Assembly (NCBI GenBank): GCA_026388545.1
Contig: JAPLJS010000078.1
Coordinates: 1-57,612, forward strand
Length of the DNA stretch: 57,612 nt
Direction: 5' to 3'
DNA from: Deltaproteobacteria bacterium
Lineage (GTDB): Bacteria; Desulfobacterota; Syntrophia; Syntrophales; UBA2185
Part shown: positions 25,831 to 34,128 of the stretch, piece after piece
Layout: the number at the start of each line of letters is the position of its first letter
Numbering within the stretch: the stretch's first letter is position 1
The notes under the pieces: model-generated
The model's database searches: none
What the model saw: the letters and a program-made list of their open reading frames with translations, nothing else
Told to the model about the DNA's origin: nothing
Translations under genes and position numbers: made by a program

Positions 25831-26349
25831 TTAAGGAGCTGTTTGCTTCTTTTGTTTTAAAGTCATATCGACTTCTTTCATCAGTTCTATCTTTTTCCCT
25901 AATTCCTCAATCTGTTGTTCAAGTTTATCACTTTGTCTTCGCTGTGTAATTATCCTTTTATCCTTGCTTATGACCTCATCGATAAGAGATACCATCACAT
26001 CACTGTTTTGCCTATACTTGCTTTCCGGGTAATCCTTGATAAGTTTCTGAAAGCATTCCAATGATTTCTGATAGTCTTTCTGCGGATTCCTGGCATATAC
26101 ATAAATAACGCCCCTCTCGAAAAGAGCCCTGTCACCAGCCAGAGGGTGATTTACAAGAATCTGCTCATATTTGACGAGAGACGCCTTATAGTTCCCGCGC
26201 TTTAAAAAATCATTTGCCTCTTCAAAATCCGGTCTGGTTACAATTCCTTCATATAAGTGAGCGCATCCGCATATCAGGATTGATGCTATTATCACGCAGG
26301 CAGAGAAAAGGTAAAGGTGCTCCCTTCGCCCACATTGCTTTTTACCCAT
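25831..26349 (-). CDS. QseG-like lipoprotein
   Basis: A 172-residue lipoprotein (lipobox LICGCAH). Middle part has TPR-like helices (ANDFLKRGNYKASLVKYEQI, ALFERGVIYVYA, SLECFQKLIKDYPESKYRQN), followed by a C-terminal coiled coil (QQIEELGKKIELMKEVDMTL). In the E. coli glrK-qseG-glrR operon the middle gene is an outer-membrane lipoprotein that contacts the kinase. Its start, with GGAGGG 5 nt upstream, lies 58 nt inside the kinase gene, so the overlap is real. Confidence 0.82.
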   Translation of the reverse strand: MGKKQCGRREHLYLFSACVIIASILICGCAHLYEGIVTRPDFEEANDFLKRGNYKASLVKYEQILVNHPLAGDRALFERGVIYVYARNPQKDYQKSLECFQKLIKDYPESKYRQNSDVMVSLIDEVISKDKRIITQRRQSDKLEQQIEELGKKIELMKEVDMTLKQKKQTAP

Positions 26350-27746
26350 ATTTGCCCTCCGTGTGCATTTATAATATGTCTTACAATTGCAAGCCCCAGT
26401 CCGGTCCCCATTACGGACCCTCTCCTGTCATCGACACGCTTGAATTTATCAAAAACCTGCATCAAGCCGTCCTCAGGAATGCCCCGCCCATTATCCGATA
26501 TAGATATCTCTACGGTGTGGTTCTCCATGCTGCTCCTGACAGAAACGGCGATCCTCCCCCCTTCCGGGGTATACTTCAGAGCGTTGCCCAGCAAATTTTC
26601 AAAAACTTCTTCAAGTCTTTCCCTGTCCATCCTCAAAAAAGGAATATCCTCGGGGATTTCAAGAGTTATATCCATCTTCTTTTTCCGGGTTAGAGGCGAT
26701 AGTTTCAAAACATTTTTTTCAATGATAGGACGAATGTCACCATATTGAAAGGAAAATACCATTTTCCCCGCTTCCAATTGTGAAAAGTCAAGGATACGGT
26801 TCACAGATGATATTAACCGGGCACATTCTGCTTTGATCACTGCGAACAGCTCCTCCTGTTTTTCAGGGGCCTTTGAGAAAATACCTTCCTGAAGCATGCT
26901 GGATGCTTCTTTGATAACTGTTAAGGGAGTGCGTAATTCATGAGACAAATGACCGATATAGTCGATTTTAATCTGATCTAGTTCCTTAAGCCGTTCGCAC
27001 ATCACATTGAAAGCATCCGCCAATTCCTTGATCTCCGGCGGAGAAGAAATCCTCAGCGGATCACCAAATTTGCCGCCGGCTACCTCCTTTGTCCGTTCAC
27101 CCAATAGTTTTATGGGTAAATTGATTTTCCGTGTATTGATAAGAGTTATAATTATGGCGAGAATGATAGCAAGAATTCCCAAAATGACGCTAATATTAGT
27201 AACATGAGCCGACATGTTTTTTGATCGCTGTAATTTTAAATCCCTGTCCTCTGTTGAAACTCTCACAAGATTTCGCAGTTTCTGCTCAATGTTGCGAGTG
27301 ATCTGCTCCCTGTCTGTCACATATGTCTGATGAGTTCTTTCCTTCACTTGTTGAGCGGTTATAATTGACTCACGTTGATCAAGGAGCGCGTCGTAACGAC
27401 CCTGGGACTTCTTGATGTCGGTCAATAAACTAATCTTAACCTCTGTATCCGCCGTGCTTTCCAGCTCTTTAACTCTTTTAGTAAAGTCACTTCTTATCTG
27501 CTGAAACTGCCGGTAGTAATCCGGGTCTCCGGATATAATATACTTATCTTCTGCAGCTATCAAGCTATAGAGGTCATCCAGCGCCTCTTCGGTTAACGCT
27601 ATTATACGTGAATCATGCTTGATTATGGACTCGATAAGCTGATTAAGATCATTCAGATTCATGATGGTATATGCGCCAATGATCCCGACCAGGAGAATGA
27701 TCAATAAGTTGCTGATGATCAGCCTATTGAAAATTGTAAGTTTCAG
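26292..27746 (-). CDS. glrK: Sensor histidine kinase, GlrK-like
   Basis: A membrane histidine kinase of about 484 residues. Order: TM1, a four-helix periplasmic sensor of about 150 residues, TM2, HAMP, then HisKA with the phospho-acceptor His in HLSHELRTPLT, and HATPase with the N box (LLGNALKY), G1 (DNGRG) and G2 (GTGLGLAIV). The upstream in-frame GTG and TTG codons (27788, 27776, 27770) have no ribosome binding site. A CTG at 27746 has GGAAGGAGG 6 nt upstream and gives the N-terminus KLTIFNRLIISNLL, parallel to MKLIISRKLL of the GGDEF protein at 36997. I therefore mark the start there; a GTG start at 27788 is the conservative alternative. Confidence 0.88.
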   Translation of the reverse strand: MKLTIFNRLIISNLLIILLVGIIGAYTIMNLNDLNQLIESIIKHDSRIIALTEEALDDLYSLIAAEDKYIISGDPDYYRQFQQIRSDFTKRVKELESTADTEVKISLLTDIKKSQGRYDALLDQRESIITAQQVKERTHQTYVTDREQITRNIEQKLRNLVRVSTEDRDLKLQRSKNMSAHVTNISVILGILAIILAIIITLINTRKINLPIKLLGERTKEVAGGKFGDPLRISSPPEIKELADAFNVMCERLKELDQIKIDYIGHLSHELRTPLTVIKEASSMLQEGIFSKAPEKQEELFAVIKAECARLISSVNRILDFSQLEAGKMVFSFQYGDIRPIIEKNVLKLSPLTRKKKMDITLEIPEDIPFLRMDRERLEEVFENLLGNALKYTPEGGRIAVSVRSSMENHTVEISISDNGRGIPEDGLMQVFDKFKRVDDRRGSVMGTGLGLAIVRHIINAHGGQIWVKSNVGEGSTFTFSLPA

Positions 27747-27788
27747 TGCCGGCCTCCTTCCCTGGGTCAATTTCACGCGGCGGTCCAC

Positions 27789-28184
27789 TGCGTGAAATTA
27801 AACCAAAGACCCTTCGTTTTGTTTCACTCGCTCATGGTTAATTCGACTAAGCCCCGTTTCTTCGTTGTTGCGTTGAAAAAGATCGAGTCTCAATGAATTG
27901 AGCCGATAATACAACAATTATTTGTAAGTTACCAATCAAAGAAAGCCTGTCTCCTTACGCGTAAAAGGGATGGCATCCTCTCACACTTTTTCATATTGGC
28001 TGCGGGATGACGCCGTGAATGGGAAAGACATGTTTTTCGAGGTACGTCATAACGTGGCGTGCTTCGGCTCGGGCCTCCGCATTCCCAGTAGCGGAGATGA
28101 AAGGATACGAGTCGCGAAGAGAAGCGCCTTCGATGGACGTGGCTGCCCGGCCGCCCATCTGGCCGAAGTAGTCGCTGTCTCGAA
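27789..28184. other. Intergenic region upstream of glrK
   Basis: 27789-27960 is AT-rich and should hold the glrK promoter, though no clear pair was seen. From about 27990 to 28185 the base composition turns GC-richer, and both strands have open frames (plus 27970-28209, minus 27991-28197). Neither resembles a known protein, and the minus frame begins inside the palindrome at 28185. I treat this as a fragment of unknown, perhaps mobile, origin. Confidence 0.35.
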
Positions 28185-28270
28185 ATTCCGGGGACATACT
28201 ACAGATTAATTATGCAGATTACTTTTAACTTTTACCGTTGTTTTGATAATGTGTATTATGTCCCCGGAAT
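28185..28270. repeat. 14-bp perfect inverted repeat around a 58-bp spacer
   Basis: ATTCCGGGGACATA at 28185-28198 is matched by its exact reverse complement TATGTCCCCGGAAT at 28257-28270. Such CCGGGGACATA palindromes are common around REP-associated transposase genes in deltaproteobacteria, but no transposase is present here. It may be an orphan element end. Confidence 0.7.
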
Positions 28271-28277
28271 TATGCCC

Positions 28278-28341
28278 GGTTTCACGAAAACCCGGAGTAA
28301 TTGACTTCATAAAGACGATTATAAGGTTTCTGGAATTCTAA
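28278..28341. repeat. 64-bp direct repeat, left copy
   Basis: Begins GGTTTCACGAAAACCCGGA and ends GTTTCTGGAATTCTAA. It matches 29261-29324 in 58 of 64 positions, in the same orientation, and the two copies bracket the DUF2238 gene. On the minus strand both copies encode nearly the same peptide, LEFQK-YNRL-EVN-SGFS followed by a stop. Confidence 0.9.
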
Positions 28342-28536
28342 TGTAGTTCGTGTAATTTGGGGATTTTTGTTCAGTCCTGATGTCAACATTTGACATGCCC
28401 CACAGGAATGTGTAAAGTTCGCATTGTAATCCTCAAAATCATAGAGATGTTTGAGAAAATCGTCAGACACCTATCGATACTCAACAAACATTGTGTTATG
28501 CGGAAATCATATAAACAGTAATATCAGGCCAGAAGA

Positions 28537-29232
28537 ATGGAACAAAAGGGTATGTCGCGTAAGCATTTGCTCCCGGTTCTTGGAATACTGGTTTTGGTTG
28601 CCCTTGTTGTATCCGGCATCGAGCCCTACGATCGCGTTACGTGGTTGCTGGAGGTTGCTCCGATTCTAATTGCCGCACCAATTCTGATTGCGACGTACCG
28701 CAGATTTCCGCTCACCACCCTAATCTATGTGTTGATTTGCTTGCACGCGCTTGTCCTCATCCTGGGCGGGATCTATACCTATGCGAGGGTGCCTTTAGGC
28801 TTTTGGCTGCAAGAGTTTTTCGATCTTGGCAGGAACCCTTATGACAAGATAGGCCACTTCATGCAAGGACTTGTTCCCGCATTAATTGCCCGCGAGATCC
28901 TTTTGCGTGGCAAGTATGTGTCCGGCATGCGCGTGGCAGCGTTTCTGTCTGTATGCGTTGCTTTGGCTCTTAGCGCGTTCTATGAACTCATAGAATGGTG
29001 GACTGCTCTGGCGCTTGGCCAGGGAGCGGAAGAATTTCTCGGTACCCAAGGCGATCCTTGGGACACGCAATCAGATATGTTCATGGCGTTGTTCGGTGCC
29101 GCCGTGGCTATGCTTGCGCTTGCACGGCTCCATGATCGCCAGATTGAAGTTCTCGACGCCTCACCTCCTGCTACGGCTCATGCAGGAGGGACGAACAATG
29201 CGCCGCAGCCTCCCGCCTTCGGCAGCGGCTGA
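28537..29232 (+). CDS. DUF2238 (YjdF-like) inner membrane protein
   Basis: A 231-residue integral membrane protein with about six helices and a soluble, Ala/Pro-rich C-terminal tail. Family features: GGIYTYARVPLG, DKIGHFMQGLVPALIAREIL with its conserved His, SAFYELIEWW, and GDPWDTQSDMFMALFGA. The function of the family is not known. An alternative start is ATG 28552. It stands alone between two 64-bp direct repeats, and is somewhat GC-richer than its flanks, which suggests it arrived as a cassette. Confidence 0.85.
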   Translation: MEQKGMSRKHLLPVLGILVLVALVVSGIEPYDRVTWLLEVAPILIAAPILIATYRRFPLTTLIYVLICLHALVLILGGIYTYARVPLGFWLQEFFDLGRNPYDKIGHFMQGLVPALIAREILLRGKYVSGMRVAAFLSVCVALALSAFYELIEWWTALALGQGAEEFLGTQGDPWDTQSDMFMALFGAAVAMLALARLHDRQIEVLDASPPATAHAGGTNNAPQPPAFGSG

Positions 29233-29260
29233 GCCAATCGTTTCATCTCCATAGTGATTT

Positions 29261-29324
29261 GGTTTCACGAAAACCCGGAACAATTGACCTCACAAAGACG
29301 ATTATACAGTTTCTGGAATTCTAA
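29261..29324. repeat. 64-bp direct repeat, right copy
   Basis: Second copy of the element at 28278-28341 with six substitutions, lying 28 nt after the stop of the DUF2238 gene and 139 nt before the ftsH start. Confidence 0.9.
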
Positions 29325-29463
29325 AAAAGAGTGGTAAAAAACCTGATTCGCATTTATACTCTCTATGTAATAAGGAATACTTAGCTTTGAGCATGCCATT
29401 AAAAGGAACATATATCTAAGGCCTCACGTTTATAGTATACAGACTAACTTCCGGGAGAGATAC

Positions 29464-31266
29464 ATGGAAAAACATTACAAATTTTCACTTTGGTATGTCC
29501 TTTTGGGAATATGGGTGGTTTTGATTGTCCAGAGTTACATCTCCTCCATGTTTGCCGTTCAGACGATCCCTTACAGCCAGTTTCTCAATCTCCTCAAGTC
29601 GGGAAAGATCGTGGAAGTCGCGATAACGGCCAATCAGATTCAGGGAAAGATGAAGATGGACGGGGGCGCTCCGGATGAGGCCAAGGACTTCAAAACCATC
29701 CGGGTTGACCCGGAATTATCCACCTTGCTTGAGCAGTACAAAATCGTTTTCAAAGGGGAAATCGAATCGACTTTTCTCCGCGACCTCTTTTCGTGGGTTT
29801 TCCCCATACTACTCTTTGTGGGCATCTGGTACTTCTTCATGAAGAAGATGGGCGCCCAGCAGGCCGGTTTCATGACCCTCGGCAAAAACAAGGCAAAGAT
29901 ATACATGGAAAACGAATTGAACGTTACCTTCAAAGATGTCGCCGGTGTTGACGAAGCAAAACAGGAGCTGATAGAGGTTGTTGAGTTTTTAAAAAATCCG
30001 GGCAAATTCGGCGAATTGGGAGGACGGATACCCAAGGGCATCCTCCTGGTAGGCCCCCCGGGGGCAGGTAAAACCCTCCTGGCCAAGGCCGTTGCCGGTG
30101 AAAGCGGCGTACCCTTTTTCAGCCTCTCCGGATCGGAATTTGTGGAGATGTTCGTAGGGCTGGGGGCGTCCCGGGTGCGGGATCTTTTTGTCCAGGCCAA
30201 AGAGAAGGCCCCCTGTATCATCTTTATTGATGAACTTGATGCCCTGGGAAAGGCCCGCGGCTTCGGGGCCGTTGGAGGGCATGACGAACGGGAACAGACA
30301 CTGAATCAGCTTCTGGTGGAAATGGACGGCTTCGACCCGAAGGTGGGGGTTATTCTCATGGCCGCAACGAACAGGCCGGAAATCCTGGACCCCGCGCTCC
30401 TCAGGCCCGGCCGGTTCGACCGTCATGTCCTTGTGGACCGCCCTGATAAGATAGGACGGGTGGAGATTCTGAAGGTTCACCTGAAAAATATAAAAGCAGC
30501 GGAAGACCTTGACGTGGAAAAATTGGCGAGCATGACCCCGGGTATGGTAGGAGCGGACCTCGCCAATCTGGTGAATGAAGCGGCGCTGCTGGCCGTCAGA
30601 AGAGACAAAAAAGAGGTAGGGATGCCCGACTTCGAGGAGGCCGTCGAGAGGATTGTTGCCGGACTTGAAAAGAAGAACCGCCTGATCAATGCCAATGAGA
30701 GGGAAATCGTGGCCTATCACGAGATGGGCCATGCCATTGTGGCTCTCTCTTTACCGGGGACCGATCCGGTACAAAAAATCTCCATAATCCCGCGAGGCAT
30801 TGCCGCCCTCGGGTATACCATGCAGGTTCCTACGGAGGATCGCTACCTCATGAAAAAAACCGAACTCCTCAACAAGATCGCCTCTCTCCTGGGAGGCAGG
30901 GCGGGAGAAGAAATCATATTCGGAGACATTTCCACAGGCGCCCATAACGATCTGGCCCGGGCCACAGACATCGCAAAGAGCATGATCAAGGAATACGGGA
31001 TGAGCGACAGATTGGGTCAGGTATATTTTGCCCATGAGAAGCGGCCCCAATTTCTGGATATGGGCATGCGGGAGGCGGGCGACTACAGCGACGCCACGGC
31101 AGAAGCAATTGACGAGGAAATAAAGGCAGTCATCGGCACGGAGTATGCCAGAGCGCTGGATATTCTCAGAAGTAAGAAAGATATTCTGCAGAAGGGCGCC
31201 CAGTTGCTCCTGGAGAAGGAAAAGATAGAAGGGGCGGAGCTGAAGGCACTGATGGAAAACCAATAA
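29464..31266 (+). CDS. ftsH: ATP-dependent zinc metalloprotease FtsH
   Basis: A 600-residue membrane-anchored AAA+ protease that degrades membrane and regulatory proteins. TM1 is at about 10-30 and TM2 at about 110-127 with a short periplasmic domain between. Walker A GPPGAGKT is at 197-204, Walker [10 protein letters not shown] at 252-260, and the second region of homology is [19 protein letters not shown]. The zinc motif is HEMGH at 419-423, where most FtsH proteins have HEAGH; a third ligand Asp is expected in HNDLARATD. The length is slightly below E. coli FtsH (644), with no long C-terminal tail. GGGAGAG precedes the ATG. Confidence 0.96.
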   Translation: MEKHYKFSLWYVLLGIWVVLIVQSYISSMFAVQTIPYSQFLNLLKSGKIVEVAITANQIQGKMKMDGGAPDEAKDFKTIRVDPELSTLLEQYKIVFKGEIESTFLRDLFSWVFPILLFVGIWYFFMKKMGAQQAGFMTLGKNKAKIYMENELNVTFKDVAGVDEAKQELIEVVEFLKNPGKFGELGGRIPKGILLVGPPGAGKTLLAKAVAGESGVPFFSLSGSEFVEMFVGLGASRVRDLFVQAKEKAPCIIFIDELDALGKARGFGAVGGHDEREQTLNQLLVEMDGFDPKVGVILMAATNRPEILDPALLRPGRFDRHVLVDRPDKIGRVEILKVHLKNIKAAEDLDVEKLASMTPGMVGADLANLVNEAALLAVRRDKKEVGMPDFEEAVERIVAGLEKKNRLINANEREIVAYHEMGHAIVALSLPGTDPVQKISIIPRGIAALGYTMQVPTEDRYLMKKTELLNKIASLLGGRAGEEIIFGDISTGAHNDLARATDIAKSMIKEYGMSDRLGQVYFAHEKRPQFLDMGMREAGDYSDATAEAIDEEIKAVIGTEYARALDILRSKKDILQKGAQLLLEKEKIEGAELKALMENQ

Positions 31267-31304
31267 AACCGCAATCGAAAAGGCAATTCGGTGATCTTTT
31301 TTGT

Positions 31305-31333
31305 TTGACAGGCATTCAGACTTTCTCTATACT
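31305..31333 (+). promoter_or_regulatory. Sigma-70-type promoter
   Basis: TTGACA at 31305-31310 and TATACT at 31328-31333 with a 17-nt spacer. It should start transcription near 31340, about 30 nt before the GTG start of the next gene. Confidence 0.75.
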
Positions 31334-31370
31334 CTGCGCCTCAAAAAGCAAATTATGAAAGGATTAAAAA

Positions 31371-31709
31371 GTGGTTGAAAAAAAAACCTCAGATATAATC
31401 ATTACCGGTGACGGTATTAAAACCTCTCAGGGTGTTGTACTTCTTTCCTGTAATTTAACATGCCGTGTATGCGGAAATTCTGATCTCTTCGAGTGGCCTG
31501 AAAAAAATATAACTCCTGAAGATGTTGAGGGTATAGACACACTTGCCATGATCATAGCGGTAGCACATAGCAAGAACTGGATCGCGCAACGCGTCAATAA
31601 CGATCATGACGGAAAACGTTCGCTGTTTGTGTTATGCCCAAGCTGTCTGGCCCTCTTTTTCTCCGCTACAACGCCAAACTCCTGCACAGACAGTAAAAGT
31701 ACCCCGTAA
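31371..31709 (+). CDS. Small protein with two CxxC motifs, unknown function
   Basis: A 112-residue protein starting at GTG 31371 with AAGGA upstream and a consensus promoter. It carries CRVCGN near residue 31 and CPSC near residue 89, as in split zinc ribbons. The middle, EDVEGIDTLAMIIAVAHSKN, looks helical. There is no signal peptide. I do not recognise the family. It is a single-gene unit, since the following 354 nt hold no plus-strand gene. Confidence 0.7.
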   Translation: MVEKKTSDIIITGDGIKTSQGVVLLSCNLTCRVCGNSDLFEWPEKNITPEDVEGIDTLAMIIAVAHSKNWIAQRVNNDHDGKRSLFVLCPSCLALFFSATTPNSCTDSKSTP

Positions 31710-31748
31710 CGCCCATGCTACGGAGGACATTCTTTTTGTTAGATTTTT

Positions 31749-31892
31749 TTACTTCCAGGCGCTACTGTCTTCACTGATCGTGTGATCCGTTCGATCTGCT
31801 TCAACAAACCATCCGCCCTTTCCACGAATCGCTACCAGTTCCTTAGTCTTCCGGCGATCCTGACTCAGGAAATCAATAGATTTGGCAACCAT
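31749..31892 (-). CDS. Possible small protein or gene remnant
   Basis: A 47-residue frame, MVAKSIDFLSQDRRKTKELV onward, ending SEDSSAWK. The composition is protein-like. A purine-rich AAGGAAG lies about 12 nt before the ATG. The same frame continues upstream without a start (KNVGLYELRKKISF) until a stop. One frame over, ATG GAT ATT GAA AGA precedes it, so a single frameshift would join them into a longer protein. It may be a decayed gene. No family was recognised. Confidence 0.35.
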   Translation of the reverse strand: MVAKSIDFLSQDRRKTKELVAIRGKGGWFVEADRTDHTISEDSSAWK

Positions 31893-31978
31893 GAAACTGA
31901 TTTTCTTCCTTAGCTCATATAACCCAACGTTCTTTCAATATCCATGGCAGGGCTGCAAAAGAGTGTGGTCATTTAACC

Positions 31979-32008
31979 TTGACACACACGCTCGTTTTAC
32001 CTTACACT
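31979..32008 (+). promoter_or_regulatory. Probable promoter of the 32064 lipoprotein gene
   Basis: TTGACA at 31979-31984 and TACACT at 32003-32008 with an 18-nt spacer. The -35 is consensus and the -10 matches at four of six positions. Confidence 0.5.
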
Positions 32009-32063
32009 TGCCCTAGGACAAAGCTAATTTTAAATAAATAATAAACCATCGAGGAGGAAGAGG

Positions 32064-32693
32064 ATGAAAAGGGGATTAAAGCAGGTTCGATATAGTGTAT
32101 GTATCATAGCGGCCCTGTTCATGTTCGGGTGTGCAGGAGGCGGAATGAAGGTCGCCGTGAAGCAGGACAATTACTCACCGGGCTTCCGGTCGTCGGACAT
32201 CGGCCGTGTCAAGGGCAAGACGGTGATTATGGACAATTTTATAAACCAGGCGGGCAATACGACCTCATGGGGATATTCCAGCGCGGACAAGAAGGTGACC
32301 TATGAGGCTCCGGTACACCTTGAGTCGTATTTATGGTCCTGTTTTCAGAAAGCCTTCAAGCATGCCGGTATCAAGGTCCTTGATCAGACTTATGGCGGTT
32401 ACGCGCATCCTTATCATCCTTACTGGTGGGGAGCGGCGCCGCCGCCAAGTGCACAAGCGCCCCGGGGGGTGGTAGAGCTTCAGCTTGTGTTGACCTCTAT
32501 GACAGACCAAGAGTGCAAATTCCAGATCTTATTATTTAAAAATGGTGAGTCAAAATTCCAGAAGGATTATGCCGTAACGATGCCACCGTCATCCAGCACT
32601 GATCTCAAAGAACTTGAAAAAAGGTCCTACCGGCTGATTGATCAGATGGTGACTTCTGTCTTTAAAGATCGTGATTTCCAAAAGGCATTCTAA
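32064..32693 (+). CDS. Lipoprotein of unknown function
   Basis: A 209-residue exported protein with a lipobox (LFMFGCAGG) after a basic N-terminus. The mature part has a conserved-looking region VKGKTVIMDNFINQAGNTTS and a His/Pro/Tyr-rich segment (GGYAHPYHPYWWG) near residues 112-124. The rest is beta/alpha without a motif I can name. GGAGGAAGAGG lies upstream of the ATG. The thioredoxin-like gene follows after 29 nt, suggesting joint transcription and perhaps a role in envelope stress, which is inference. Confidence 0.75.
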   Translation: MKRGLKQVRYSVCIIAALFMFGCAGGGMKVAVKQDNYSPGFRSSDIGRVKGKTVIMDNFINQAGNTTSWGYSSADKKVTYEAPVHLESYLWSCFQKAFKHAGIKVLDQTYGGYAHPYHPYWWGAAPPPSAQAPRGVVELQLVLTSMTDQECKFQILLFKNGESKFQKDYAVTMPPSSSTDLKELEKRSYRLIDQMVTSVFKDRDFQKAF

Positions 32694-32722
32694 CAGCTTT
32701 CTAAAACCCGTTGAGGATCACA

Positions 32723-33283
32723 ATGACATACGATGAAATGATTATCAGGTGCCTCAACTGCGGAACAAAGAACCGTATACCAAAGGACCGCCTTCATGAC
32801 CGGCCCACATGCGGCAGATGCCATGCCCATCTCGATGATATCATTATCAGGTGTCTCAGTTGTGAAACGAAAAATCGCATGCCTGAAAATCGCCTCCATC
32901 AGAGGCCCCTGTGCGGCAAATGCGGCGTGCCTCTCGTCATCAGGGGCGGTGAGGGGTATCCTGTGGACATCACTGATGAAACATTTTCAAGAGAAGTCCT
33001 CTCATCTTCCGACTCCGTCCTGATGGATTGCTTCGCACCCTGGTGCGCACCATGCCGCACGCTGGAACCAATTCTGGGAGACCTTGCACTAAAATACGCA
33101 GGTGGCGTCAAGTTCGTAAAACTGAATATAGATGAAAATCCTCTTACCGCATCAAAATATAACATCCGGAATATACCTACGATGCTGTTGTTTAAAAACG
33201 GAACGCTCGTCAACAGGCTGGTCGGCACACTGTCCAAAGAAGAAATCGAGCGACAACTGCTTGCCATTGTAAAGACAAACTAA
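32723..33283 (+). CDS. Thioredoxin with duplicated N-terminal zinc ribbon (TrxC-like)
   Basis: A 186-residue thioredoxin. The C-terminal domain, about 80-186, has active site WCAPC (Cys108, Cys111) and the cis-Pro in NIPTMLLF. Thioredoxin 2 (TrxC) has one N-terminal zinc ribbon. Here there are two in tandem: IIRCLNCGTKNRIPKDRL with Cys 10, 13, 30, 33 and IIRCLSCETKNRMPENRL with Cys 44, 47, 64, 67. Each keeps all four Cys. The active-site CAPC differs from the usual CGPC. The start at ATG 32723 has GAGG 6 nt upstream; an in-frame TTG at 32711 is less likely. Confidence 0.9.
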   Translation: MTYDEMIIRCLNCGTKNRIPKDRLHDRPTCGRCHAHLDDIIIRCLSCETKNRMPENRLHQRPLCGKCGVPLVIRGGEGYPVDITDETFSREVLSSSDSVLMDCFAPWCAPCRTLEPILGDLALKYAGGVKFVKLNIDENPLTASKYNIRNIPTMLLFKNGTLVNRLVGTLSKEEIERQLLAIVKTN

Positions 33284-33298
33284 TCATCCGGGGACGTC

Positions 33299-34085
33299 AT
33301 GCAAATATTTGAAAACGGTGTTTTTATATCCTGCGAAGATAATAACAGGATATTTAACGTCCTCATTGAAGACGGCGGCCGAGTTGTGTTCGTTGGCGAT
33401 GCCGTACCTGATTCTTATCGGGGAATTCAGAACCGGATAGATATGAAAGGTAAATGTATCGTCCCTGCCTTTGCCGACACCCATATGCATTTTGCGTCCT
33501 ACTCCCTTTTTCGGGCGACGCTTGATGTCCGTCATGTACAGAATTTCGGAGAACTCATCACGATCATAAGGAGTTATGAAACAATTCATCCCGAAGAGAA
33601 GATGCTTCTGGGTTTCGGTACAGCCCGCCTTTCTGCACTGGAAGGAGGAACCAATGGACTATCTCACCGGAATTCTGGGTGATCGCGCCAACAATCTTAT
33701 TCCATTGAAAAGCATGTTGGATTACGGGCTGACCATAGCAGGCGGTTCTGACGCACCATGTACACCCCCTGATCCCTTCCAAGGAATTTATTCTGCCTGC
33801 AATCATCCTCATCCGGAGCAGCGGATACCTGTACTGGACGCCTTGCGGATGTACACAAACTGGGGCGCCCGTCTGTCTTTCGACGACGATAACCGGGGTA
33901 CCCTCTCTGAGGGCAAGATCGCCGATTTTGTTGTCTTGGACAAAAATCCTCTCTTGGTTGATCAGGATAAACTTAAAGAAATCAAAGTAATATATCTCTA
34001 TCTGAATGGCAGGCCGTATGACAGCTCCATTAAAAAACCTTTCGATCTCTGCGTAGAGGCTATAAAAAACAGGATTTTACGCTGA
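33299..34085 (+). pseudogene. Amidohydrolase (YtcJ-like), internally deleted
   Basis: Two pieces of one amidohydrolase-3 family gene remain. The first, 33299 to about 33650, has the N-terminal sheet and the metal-binding HxH in FADTHMHF. The second, from about 33655 to 34085 in another frame, has IPLKSMLDYGLTIAGGSDAP and the C-terminal GTLSEGKIADFVVLDKNPL. Intact relatives have about 530 residues, so some 250-300 central residues are missing, including the other metal ligands, and the reading frame shifts at the junction. It cannot give an active enzyme. Confidence 0.8.
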
Positions 34086-34128
34086 TATTAAGCTCCCATC
34101 AGCTACAGCTTCTCTATAAGCCTAAGCA

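Noticed and set aside
27970-28209. Overlapping frames on both strands (79 and 68 residues) near the inverted repeat
   Set aside because: Neither resembles a known protein, and the minus frame starts inside the palindrome; no ribosome binding site.
28282-28470. A 62-residue minus-strand frame with HSCGACQML
   Set aside because: Its C-terminal part is the 64-bp direct repeat, the start codon is GTG without a ribosome binding site, and no family fits.
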